Source: JBHGBB01 sp041946755 (lineage in GTDB: Bacteria; UBP4; UBA4092; JAOAEQ01). Taken from it: a stretch of 13,570 nt of DNA. A model generated the notes under the pieces. It did not search any database, was not told the DNA's origin, and saw nothing but the letters and a program-made list of their open reading frames with translations. Within the stretch, counting starts at the first letter, position 1, and each line of letters begins with the position of its first letter. The DNA lies in assembly GCA_041946755.1 (NCBI GenBank), contig JBHGBB010000103.1:1-13570 (forward strand), read 5' to 3'. Shown here one piece after another: positions 1 through 6,230 of this stretch. Position numbers and translations under genes: made by a program.

Positions 1-702
1 GCCAGAACCGCAGCGATGGCGTTCAACCGGATTATTGATGAGAAACTCGATGCGAAAAACCCAAGAACCGCTACCCGACCATTACCGCAAAAACGAATCG
101 GCAGATGGCAGGTATGGTTGATTGCGATAAGTTCCATTGTGTTACTGTTGATCTCTGCCGCTAAGTTAAATCTGCTCTGTTTATGGTTATCACCGGTAGC
201 AGTGGTTTTATTAGTAACCTATTCTTATACTAAACGATTCACCTGGTTAAGCCATTTTGCGCTAGGGTTGGTTGAAGCTGCCGCACCGATCGGCGGTTGG
301 CTGGCAGTCTCCGGTAAATTCGAGTTCGCTCCGTTTATCATTGGCGCAGCGGTCATATTCTGGTTAGCCGGATTCGATATCATCTATGCCATTCAAGATA
401 TCGAGTTCGATCAGCAGGAAGGATTATATTCCATTCCAGTCAAATTCGGGCTGGCGAAAGGATTGGTTATTTCCGCTATCCTGCATTTGATTACTATAGT
501 ATTATTATTCTATACCGGAATATATCTGCAGTTGGGTATATGGTATTGGCTTGGTATCATACTAACCACCGGACTACTGATTTATGAACATACGATTATA
601 ACGCCGAAAGATTTATCCCGGTTAAACCAGGCGTTTTTTACTATGAACGGCTGGGTTAGTGTTGTTCTTTTTGGATGTACGGTACTCAATTTTGTTGTCT
701 AG
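1..702 (+). CDS. mqnP: 4-hydroxybenzoate polyprenyltransferase-like UbiA-family enzyme (MqnP type), 5'-truncated
   Basis: Integral-membrane UbiA-superfamily prenyltransferase, inferred to attach the polyprenyl chain to the 1,4-dihydroxy-6-naphthoate ring in the futalosine route to menaquinone. The frame is open from base 1 and reads into the conserved first Asp-rich motif (NRIIDEKLD, then NPRTATRPLP), so the ATG at 16 is internal. Roughly 60 residues, including the first membrane helix, should lie upstream. The second Asp-rich motif, DIIYAIQDIEFD, is at about residues 126-137 counted from base 1. Several hydrophobic helices fill the rest, and the C-terminus is complete. The NRxxD/DxxYxxQDxEFD pair is typical of UbiA/MqnP, which also includes ubiquinone-type UbiA. 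The assignment to menaquinone rests on the five menaquinone genes that follow. It lies 17 nt before the next gene on the same strand. Confidence 0.88.
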   Translation, partial: ARTAAMAFNRIIDEKLDAKNPRTATRPLPQKRIGRWQVWLIAISSIVLLLISAAKLNLLCLWLSPVAVVLLVTYSYTKRFTWLSHFALGLVEAAAPIGGWLAVSGKFEFAPFIIGAAVIFWLAGFDIIYAIQDIEFDQQEGLYSIPVKFGLAKGLVISAILHLITIVLLFYTGIYLQLGIWYWLGIILTTGLLIYEHTIITPKDLSRLNQAFFTMNGWVSVVLFGCTVLNFVV

Positions 703-719
703 TAATTTTTATATAACCT

Positions 720-1709
720 ATGAATAAGCCTCAACCGACTGCGGCACAATCTGCATGGATGCAATTAGGATATGGGTTCTTTATCACTTTCGGTCCGGTA
801 ACGATTTCCGGAATCCCCTGGAATAACCGCGGATTTAAAGCGGAACAGTTTACTCCGAAAACGGTTAATACCCGGCAATGGGCTGAAGTTGCGGTCGCTG
901 CCGGGATGAAGTATGCAGTACTGACTACCAAACATGTTGACGGATTCTGTCTTTGGCCGAGTAAATATACCGAATATTCAGTCAAGCATTCTCCAATTAA
1001 CCTTGATATAGTAGGTTCTTATGCAGAAGAGTTTCGTAAGGCAGGGTTAAAAGTCGGGTTATATTATGCACTCTGGGACCAGAATTTCCCTAAATATGAT
1101 AACGATGAAGTGTATGCGGAGTATATGCAGAATCAGATTCGGGAGTTATTGACCGGTTATGGCGATATAATCGAACTCTGGTTTGACGGCGCTTGGGATA
1201 AAGATTATCCGACCCATGATTGGCCATATAATCCGGAATGGGAACAAGACCCGAAATCAGGACTAACTCACGGCGAACGGTGGCATTGGCAGCAGCTATA
1301 TGAATTGGTACATCACCTCCAGCCGAATTGTTTAGTCGTTAATAATTCTAGCAGCGATCGGCCAGGCCAGGTCCGGTATTTCCCGGTAGATATCCGTACT
1401 GCAGAAAACTACGATTTTGTTTGGCAAGAGACCCGGCATGAACCAATCATCGATCCGATTATTGTAGATAAAGCTGGTAACAAGAGATTTATCCCATTAG
1501 AATATTGTGCGACGTTAAGTCCCGATTGGTTCTGGATAGAAAAACAATCGATTCGGCATCCATCAGTAGCAACGATCTGCGGCTGGTATCGTACGGCTAG
1601 AGAGCATCAAGCGAATTTATTACTTGGTGCCGGGCCGAATAAAGACGGAGTTATCCCGGAATATAATGAATACTATCTGAAATTAGCAGCTAAGGAACTG
1701 GAGTTATAA
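720..1709 (+). CDS. Divergent GH29 (alpha-L-fucosidase-like) TIM-barrel protein
   Basis: Glycoside-hydrolase family 29-like protein of 329 residues, without the C-terminal beta-sandwich of full-length fucosidases. Visible family blocks are GMKYAVLTTKHVDGFCLWPSKYTEYSVK (residues 62-89, abridged: YAVLTTKH then DGFCLWPSKYT), KVGLYYALWD (111-120) and ELWFDGAW (152-159), whose Asp156 matches the GH29 nucleophile. Two usual fucose-contacting positions differ. The N-terminal HW pair is replaced by TF (GFFITFG, residues 19-25), and the second His of KHHDGF is Val73. There is no signal peptide, so it appears cytoplasmic. It sits between the prenyltransferase gene and ubiX, 2 nt before the ubiX start, so it is almost certainly co-transcribed with menaquinone genes. 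No Shine-Dalgarno sequence precedes the ATG. The fold is well supported, but substrate and activity are unknown and the enzyme may not act on fucosides. Confidence 0.82.
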   Translation: MNKPQPTAAQSAWMQLGYGFFITFGPVTISGIPWNNRGFKAEQFTPKTVNTRQWAEVAVAAGMKYAVLTTKHVDGFCLWPSKYTEYSVKHSPINLDIVGSYAEEFRKAGLKVGLYYALWDQNFPKYDNDEVYAEYMQNQIRELLTGYGDIIELWFDGAWDKDYPTHDWPYNPEWEQDPKSGLTHGERWHWQQLYELVHHLQPNCLVVNNSSSDRPGQVRYFPVDIRTAENYDFVWQETRHEPIIDPIIVDKAGNKRFIPLEYCATLSPDWFWIEKQSIRHPSVATICGWYRTAREHQANLLLGAGPNKDGVIPEYNEYYLKLAAKELEL

Positions 1710-1711
1710 CT

Positions 1712-2299
1712 ATGAAACCATATATTATTGCGATTACTGGCGCCAGTGGCGTGGTTTATGGGAAACGGTTGGTTGAAGTTATGAGCAGCCAAAAAATCCC
1801 GGTATCTCTGATAATCAGTGACCCGGCGAAGCAGATTATCGAAGATGAATTGGGAATTAAGCTAACGACTGATATTGTATCTTCTTTGTTTACTAAAGCG
1901 GCAAAGAAATATATTACCGTGTTTAATAACAAGGATTTAGGTGCCCCGATTTCCAGTGGGTCTTACAAAACATCGGGGATGATTGTTATCCCTTGCAGTA
2001 TGGCAACGTTATCAGCGATCGCTACCGGTAACTCCAGAAGTCTGATTGAACGGGCAGCTGATGTGATTCTGAAAGAGCATCGTCGATTGATCTTGGTGCC
2101 GCGAGAGATGCCGTTGAATGCGATACATCTAAAGAATATGCTGGAATTATCCCGCATCGGAGTAGATATCGTTCCGCCGATGCCGGGATTCTATCATCAC
2201 CCGAAATCGATTGCAGACCAAATCGATTTTGTCGTTGGGAAGGTATTGGATTTACTGGATATCGACCATCAATTATACCAGCGCTGGAATCCTAAATAG
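1712..2299 (+). CDS. ubiX: UbiX-family flavin prenyltransferase (MqnM-like)
   Basis: Flavoprotein of 195 residues that, by family, joins dimethylallyl phosphate to FMN to make prenylated FMN, the cofactor of UbiD-type decarboxylases. In the futalosine pathway the client would be the UbiD-like MqnL, which is not in this window. Visible motifs are the N-terminal Rossmann-like TGASG (residues 9-13), PCSMATLSAIATG (94-106), RAADVILKEHRRL (114-126), the PRE motif with Arg131-Glu132, and PPMPGFYHHP with Tyr161, which matches the conserved active-site Tyr. Length is normal for the family. A GGAG sequence (1700-1703) lies 8 nt before the ATG, inside the end of the GH29 gene, which indicates translational coupling. 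Cytoplasmic. Confidence 0.93.
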   Translation: MKPYIIAITGASGVVYGKRLVEVMSSQKIPVSLIISDPAKQIIEDELGIKLTTDIVSSLFTKAAKKYITVFNNKDLGAPISSGSYKTSGMIVIPCSMATLSAIATGNSRSLIERAADVILKEHRRLILVPREMPLNAIHLKNMLELSRIGVDIVPPMPGFYHHPKSIADQIDFVVGKVLDLLDIDHQLYQRWNPK

Positions 2300-2309
2300 C
2301 AATAAACTC

Positions 2310-2351
2310 ATTGACCATTTTAAATTTAGCATTTAGCATTTTAAATTATAT
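2310..2351 (+). repeat. Heptanucleotide tandem array in the ubiX-mqnE gap
   Basis: Six consecutive 7-mers fill most of the 60-nt gap before mqnE: attgacc, attttaa, atttagc, atttagc, attttaa, attatat. All begin with ATT, two are identical and two others are identical to each other. The array ends 8 nt before the mqnE start codon and so occupies the place where a ribosome binding site would be. It belongs with the other 7-bp-period arrays in this window. Confidence 0.7.
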
Positions 2352-2359
2352 AGTTTGTT

Positions 2360-3478
2360 ATGAATTTAACTTTTAATTATAATCCCCTATCAGACCTAAT
2401 AAATAAAATTGAATCTGGGCTCCGCTTAAATCGGGATGACGGTATCAGACTGATGCAGAGTACTGATATTCTAACTCTCGGGTATTTAGCAGATATCGTT
2501 CGGAAGCGGAAAGTAGGGGATAATGCTTATTTCAGTTCGAATATCAATATCAATCCTACCAATATCTGCATCGCCCGATGTCCATTATGTGCTTTTTCTA
2601 AAGATGCATCGGATCCGGATGCATATACTCTAACCTTGAAAGAAATTGAGAACAAAGTAAAATCAGTAGCTCAGTATGGATTAATCGAAATCCATATCGT
2701 TGGCGGGATGCATCCCTCGCTGCCTCTAACCTTTTATCTCGAAATGTTGCAGCGAGTTAAACAGATTAATCCGCAATATTGTATCCAAGGATTTACTGCG
2801 GTTGAAATCGATTATTTAGCAAGCTTAGAAAAGCTCAGTGTTAAAGAGGTTCTGATTCAATTGCAAAAGGCAGGATTGGATTCTATCCCCGGTGGCGGCG
2901 CGGAAATATTCAGTCTTCGCGTCAGGCAGCAAATCTGCCCGAAAAAGATTTCCGGTACTCGATGGTTAGAGATTCATGAAACTGCGCATCAGCTTGGAAT
3001 TAAAACCAATGCGACGATGCTCTATGGCCATATTGAAACCATTGAAGAGCGAATCGACCATATGTTGGCATTGCGGGAAGTACAGGATAAAACTCAGGGA
3101 TTCCAATGTTTCGTTCCGTTAGCGTTCCATCCGGAACATACCAAGTTTAAAGGATTAAAGAATACTACCGGTTACGATGATTTGAAAGTTATCGCAGTCA
3201 GCCGGATACTGTTGGATAATTTTGAGCATATTAAAGCGTTGTGGATGTATCTCGGGCCGAAAATAACCCAGACAGCATTATGTTTCGGTGCTGATGATTT
3301 GGGTGGTACCAGTGTTGAAGAGAAAATCGTTCATGCAGCCGGGGCGAAGGTTCCGCAATATCTGGATAAACCGGGATTGATTAAACTGATTGAAGATGCG
3401 GGTAGGGTACCGATAGAAACCGATAGTCTTTATCAAGATAAACCAGTTAACGAAAGAACGAAAGAACGAAAGAACTGA
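2360..3478 (+). CDS. mqnE: Aminofutalosine synthase, radical SAM enzyme
   Basis: Radical SAM enzyme of 372 residues that adds the 5'-deoxyadenosyl radical to 3-[(1-carboxyvinyl)oxy]benzoate, the MqnA product, to give 6-amino-6-deoxyfutalosine. The [4Fe-4S]/SAM motif CxxxCxxC is at Cys70, Cys74 and Cys77 (NICIARCPLCAF). MqnE rather than MqnC is indicated by IVGGMHP, QGFTAVEI, IPGGGAEIF, TNATMLYGHIET and FVPLAFHPEHT. It is a paralogue of the second radical SAM gene, with mqnA between them. No Shine-Dalgarno sequence is visible, because the upstream 50 nt are a repeat array. The last residues (NERTKERKN) and the stop codon are encoded by an octanucleotide array that continues past the gene, so the basic tail is probably a repeat-derived extension. 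Cytoplasmic. Confidence 0.95.
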   Translation: MNLTFNYNPLSDLINKIESGLRLNRDDGIRLMQSTDILTLGYLADIVRKRKVGDNAYFSSNININPTNICIARCPLCAFSKDASDPDAYTLTLKEIENKVKSVAQYGLIEIHIVGGMHPSLPLTFYLEMLQRVKQINPQYCIQGFTAVEIDYLASLEKLSVKEVLIQLQKAGLDSIPGGGAEIFSLRVRQQICPKKISGTRWLEIHETAHQLGIKTNATMLYGHIETIEERIDHMLALREVQDKTQGFQCFVPLAFHPEHTKFKGLKNTTGYDDLKVIAVSRILLDNFEHIKALWMYLGPKITQTALCFGADDLGGTSVEEKIVHAAGAKVPQYLDKPGLIKLIEDAGRVPIETDSLYQDKPVNERTKERKN

Positions 3479-3515
3479 AGAACTAAAAAACGATAGAACG
3501 AAAGGATAGAAGGAC
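3452..3515 (+). repeat. Degenerating octanucleotide tandem array over the 3' end of mqnE
   Basis: Eight 8-mers in register: gaaagaac three times (3452-3475), then tgaagaac, taaaaaac, gatagaac, gaaaggat and agaaggac. The exact copies lie inside mqnE and supply its last codons. The mqnE stop TGA (3476-3478) is the first three bases of the fourth unit. Copies decay with distance from the gene. A pyrimidine-rich stretch (about 3529-3560, including ttctttc and cgttctt) is roughly complementary to the array, so transcript from this gap could fold into an imperfect hairpin before mqnA. Confidence 0.75.
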
Positions 3516-3576
3516 TAGAAGAATTCCATTTTATTCTTTCATTTCTCCGTTCTTGCGCTCTAAAGTATTTGGCATA

Positions 3577-4395
3577 ATGAAACCACGAGTAGGCAGACTT
3601 ATTTATTTAAATTCGTTACCGGTATATTATGGAATTGAAACCAAAGCGATTCCATTCGATGCGGAGTTGGTGAAAGGTATCCCCGCGCAATTGAACCAAT
3701 GGCTGGCGGAAGGGAATCTCGATTTAAGTCCAATATCTTCGATTGAATATGCCCGGCATCAGGATGAATATTTATTATTACCGCATTTATGCTTAAACTC
3801 AGTGGAGTTGGTTAAAAGCGTTCTCTTAATCAGTAAGGTGCCGATAGAGCAACTGGATAAATCAAAGATAGCGTTAAGTAGTGCCAGCGCTACATCCCAG
3901 GTCTTATTAAAAATCATTCTGGCTAGCCATTATAAGTTTAAGCCTGAATATCGGATTATGCCGCCGAACCTGACTCTGATGCTGCAGGAATCGGATGCAG
4001 CATTATTAATCGGTGATGATACTTTAGCGACTCCGATACCCGAAACTCTTAATATTTATGATTTAGGAAAACTATGGCAGCAATTCTGCGGATTTCCGGT
4101 AATCTTTGTAGTCTGGGCAGTGCGGAAAGAATATGCGGAACTGCATAAATCTCAATTAAACGAGATTAGTCATACTTTAATCAACTCGCTTAAGTATGGT
4201 TTAACGCATTTAGATAAAGTCGCTGAATTAGCTGGACAAACGATTCCAGATTCGGTTACCGATATGCATGATTATTATACCCGGTTAGGGTATGAACTCG
4301 ATGACCGAATGATGCAAGCGTTATTATTTTATTATGAACAAGCGGCGTTACTTAATTTATGTCCGCCATGCAAGCAATTACAGTTTATTAAATAA
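3577..4395 (+). CDS. mqnA: Chorismate dehydratase, first futalosine-pathway enzyme
   Basis: Periplasmic-binding-protein-like fold enzyme that dehydrates chorismate to 3-[(1-carboxyvinyl)oxy]benzoate, the committed step of the futalosine pathway. Family blocks seen are VGRLIYLNSLPVYY at the N-terminus, PAQLNQWLAEGNLDLSPISS, the EYARHQDEYLLLP segment, SASATSQVLL, LLIGDDTLA, and FPVIFVVWAVRKEY. I chose the ATG at 3577 (272 residues) because homology begins at once with KPRVGRLIYLN. A TTG at 3553 is in frame but would only add residues read from repeat-derived sequence. No Shine-Dalgarno sequence is obvious. The gene ends 9 nt before mqnC and sits between the two radical SAM genes. Cytoplasmic, no signal peptide. 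Confidence 0.94.
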   Translation: MKPRVGRLIYLNSLPVYYGIETKAIPFDAELVKGIPAQLNQWLAEGNLDLSPISSIEYARHQDEYLLLPHLCLNSVELVKSVLLISKVPIEQLDKSKIALSSASATSQVLLKIILASHYKFKPEYRIMPPNLTLMLQESDAALLIGDDTLATPIPETLNIYDLGKLWQQFCGFPVIFVVWAVRKEYAELHKSQLNEISHTLINSLKYGLTHLDKVAELAGQTIPDSVTDMHDYYTRLGYELDDRMMQALLFYYEQAALLNLCPPCKQLQFIK

Positions 4396-4404
4396 TGATA
4401 ATCT

Positions 4405-5469
4405 ATGAACCTCGATTTAGTTTTAGAACAAGCATATCAAGGGGAACGGTTGAATCAGCAGGAAGGTACGCTGTTATATACTGCAGATTTGATTACTCTC
4501 GGGCAGATAGCCGATATCCGGCGGAAAAAATATCATCCGAAAGATATCGCTACCTTTGTTATCGACCGGAATATAACGTTTACGAATGTCTGCTATTGCC
4601 AATGTGAGTTCTGTGCGTTCTATGTTGCTCCGAATAGTCCTGAAGCTTTCGTACTCTCGAATGAAGAAATATTACAGAAAATCCAGGAATTAATTGAACT
4701 CGGAGGAACCCAGGTGATGCTGCAGGGAGGGCTGCATCCGCAATTATCTTTAGACTATTATACGAAACTATTAAGCGACATTAAATCTCGATTCCCGCAG
4801 ATATATCTGCATTCTCTCTCAGTACCTGAGATATACCATCTGGCTAAGAAAACCGGATTATCTATTAAACAGGTTTTGCTCGAACTGCAATCAGCAGGTT
4901 TAGATTCATTACCCGGCGCGGCTGAGATTCTGGTAGACCGGGTGCGGAAAATCATTAGCCCGAATAAGATATCTACCCAACAATGGTTGGAGTGTATGGA
5001 AACAGCGCATAGTATCGGAATGGAGACTACCGCTACCATGACCTTCGGTATCATTGAAACGGTAGCTGAACGAGTCGAACATATGCTCAAAGTACGCGAA
5101 TTGCAAGATAAAACCGGCGGAATCCGGGCGTTTATCCCCTGGACCTTCTCTCCGCAACGGACGAAATTAGCGCAGTTGGAAATGGCTGGTGGAATCGAGT
5201 ATCTCAAAACGGTAGCTATCTCCCGGATTATGCTGGATAACGTTAAGAATATTCATGCCGGCTGGGTGACTGAAGGGCTGAAACTAGCGCAGATAGCGTT
5301 ATCATTCGGTGCCAATGATTTCGGTGGGATATTGATGGAAGAGAAAGTCGTCGATGCGACTGGAATAAAATATAAGACTTCAGTAGATGAATTGGTACGG
5401 TTGATTAAAGATGCCGGTAAAATGCCGGCACAGCGGAATAGTAAATACGAAATACTGAAATACTTCTGA
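4405..5469 (+). CDS. mqnC: Cyclic dehypoxanthine futalosine synthase, radical SAM enzyme
   Basis: Radical SAM enzyme of 354 residues that cyclises dehypoxanthine futalosine. The cluster motif CxxxCxxC is Cys63, Cys67 and Cys70 (NVCYCQCEFCAFY), with an extra Cys65 inside it. MqnC is favoured over MqnE by MLQGGLHP, LHSLSVPEI, METTATMTFG and GIRAFIPWTFSP. Two normally conserved spots deviate. The Gly-rich loop reads LPGAAEIL, one residue shorter than the PGGGAEI form seen in the neighbouring MqnE. The FGHxET motif reads FGIIET, with Ile in place of His. The ATG lies 9 nt after the mqnA stop with no Shine-Dalgarno sequence (upstream is taatgataatct). The substrate comes from aminofutalosine after adenine or hypoxanthine removal, by an enzyme not in the window. 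Cytoplasmic. Confidence 0.93.
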   Translation: MNLDLVLEQAYQGERLNQQEGTLLYTADLITLGQIADIRRKKYHPKDIATFVIDRNITFTNVCYCQCEFCAFYVAPNSPEAFVLSNEEILQKIQELIELGGTQVMLQGGLHPQLSLDYYTKLLSDIKSRFPQIYLHSLSVPEIYHLAKKTGLSIKQVLLELQSAGLDSLPGAAEILVDRVRKIISPNKISTQQWLECMETAHSIGMETTATMTFGIIETVAERVEHMLKVRELQDKTGGIRAFIPWTFSPQRTKLAQLEMAGGIEYLKTVAISRIMLDNVKNIHAGWVTEGLKLAQIALSFGANDFGGILMEEKVVDATGIKYKTSVDELVRLIKDAGKMPAQRNSKYEILKYF

Positions 5470-5514
5470 AAATAAAACACAGAGTGCGCTGAGAAATACT
5501 GAGACATACTATAT

Positions 5515-6222
5515 ATGAATAATAGATCCGAGTATGTTCGTAACCTATTTTCGTCAATCGCTCCTACCTATGATTTTTTGAATACTTTCCTTAGTTTCAA
5601 TCAAGATAAACGATGGCGGACTCGGGTTATCCGGGAAGCGCAAGTCCCGGAATCCGGTATAGTCTTGGATTTATGCACTGGTACTGGGAAACTTGTATTC
5701 GCTTTTCAAGAAAAATCCCCAGCGAAATTGGTTGTTGGGCTCGATTTTTCTTTTGAAATGTTAGCTGTTGCGCAAACAATGCAATCTCTAATCTCGAATC
5801 TCGAATCTCGAAACAAGGTGTCGTTTATCCAAGCAGATGCAATAGAAATCCCATTTCAAGATAATACTTTCGACTGTATAACCATCGCTTTTGGTATCAG
5901 AAACATCCCGGATTTGACGAAGTTATTCCAAGAGATGCTGCGGGTAACCAAACCCGGCGGGAAAATGATTGCACTAGAACTTACCCGGCCGCAAAATAAA
6001 ATCGTATATCTATTTTATTACCTCTATTTGCATTTATATCTCCCTATTCTAGGTAGACTTGTTTCCAAGAATAAAACTGCATATACCTATCTTGCGACTA
6101 CTATCAGCCAGTTCTATGACCGGGAGCAAATTAAACAGTTTATGCACGATTCCGGCTGGCAGCAGGTGAATAATATTCAACTTACCTTAGGGATTACTAC
6201 TATATATGTTGGGGTAAAATAG
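5515..6222 (+). CDS. menG: Demethylmenaquinone methyltransferase (UbiE/MenG family)
   Basis: Class I SAM-dependent methyltransferase of 235 residues, by family adding the final C-methyl group to demethylmenaquinone. Motifs in order are YDFLNTFLSFNQDKRWR (residues 19-35), SAM motif I LDLCTGTG (51-58), GLDFSFEML (75-83), the acidic QADA (106-109), FDCITIAFGIRNIPD (119-133) and the motif III-like MLRVTKPGG (141-149). Residues 90-99, between the LDFS motif and QADA, are encoded by a 7-bp tandem array (5783-5810). This is an expected variable loop, so the enzyme is probably intact. It lies 45 nt after mqnC and is the last + strand gene of the cluster, ending 8 nt from a convergent gene. No Shine-Dalgarno sequence is visible before the ATG. 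UbiE activity on ubiquinone precursors cannot be excluded by sequence, but the context is menaquinone. Confidence 0.93.
   Translation: MNNRSEYVRNLFSSIAPTYDFLNTFLSFNQDKRWRTRVIREAQVPESGIVLDLCTGTGKLVFAFQEKSPAKLVVGLDFSFEMLAVAQTMQSLISNLESRNKVSFIQADAIEIPFQDNTFDCITIAFGIRNIPDLTKLFQEMLRVTKPGGKMIALELTRPQNKIVYLFYYLYLHLYLPILGRLVSKNKTAYTYLATTISQFYDREQIKQFMHDSGWQQVNNIQLTLGITTIYVGVK
5783..5810 (+). repeat. Heptanucleotide array inside menG
   Basis: Four contiguous 7-mers: aatctct, then aatctcg three times, encoding residues 90-99 of the methyltransferase. The period is not a multiple of three, so gain or loss of a single unit would shift the reading frame. Confidence 0.85.
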
Positions 6223-6230
6223 AAGTGAGT

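Noticed and set aside
16..18. ATG at 16 as the start of the prenyltransferase
   Set aside because: The frame is open upstream and the ATG falls inside the first Asp-rich motif, so the gene is cut by the window edge.
3553..3576. TTG start giving mqnA eight extra residues
   Set aside because: The added residues come from repeat-like intergenic sequence and family similarity begins right after the ATG at 3577.
4395..4607. Small + strand frame overlapping the start of mqnC
   Set aside because: Out-of-frame shadow of mqnC; no motif, no ribosome binding site.
4758..5207. Open frames antisense to mqnC, and similar antisense frames in the GH29, isomerase and membrane-protein genes
   Set aside because: They mirror strongly conserved coding frames on the other strand and show no recognisable protein.
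5783..5810. Short tandem repeats as a CRISPR array
   Set aside because: Units are 7 bp with no spacers, and there are no cas genes.
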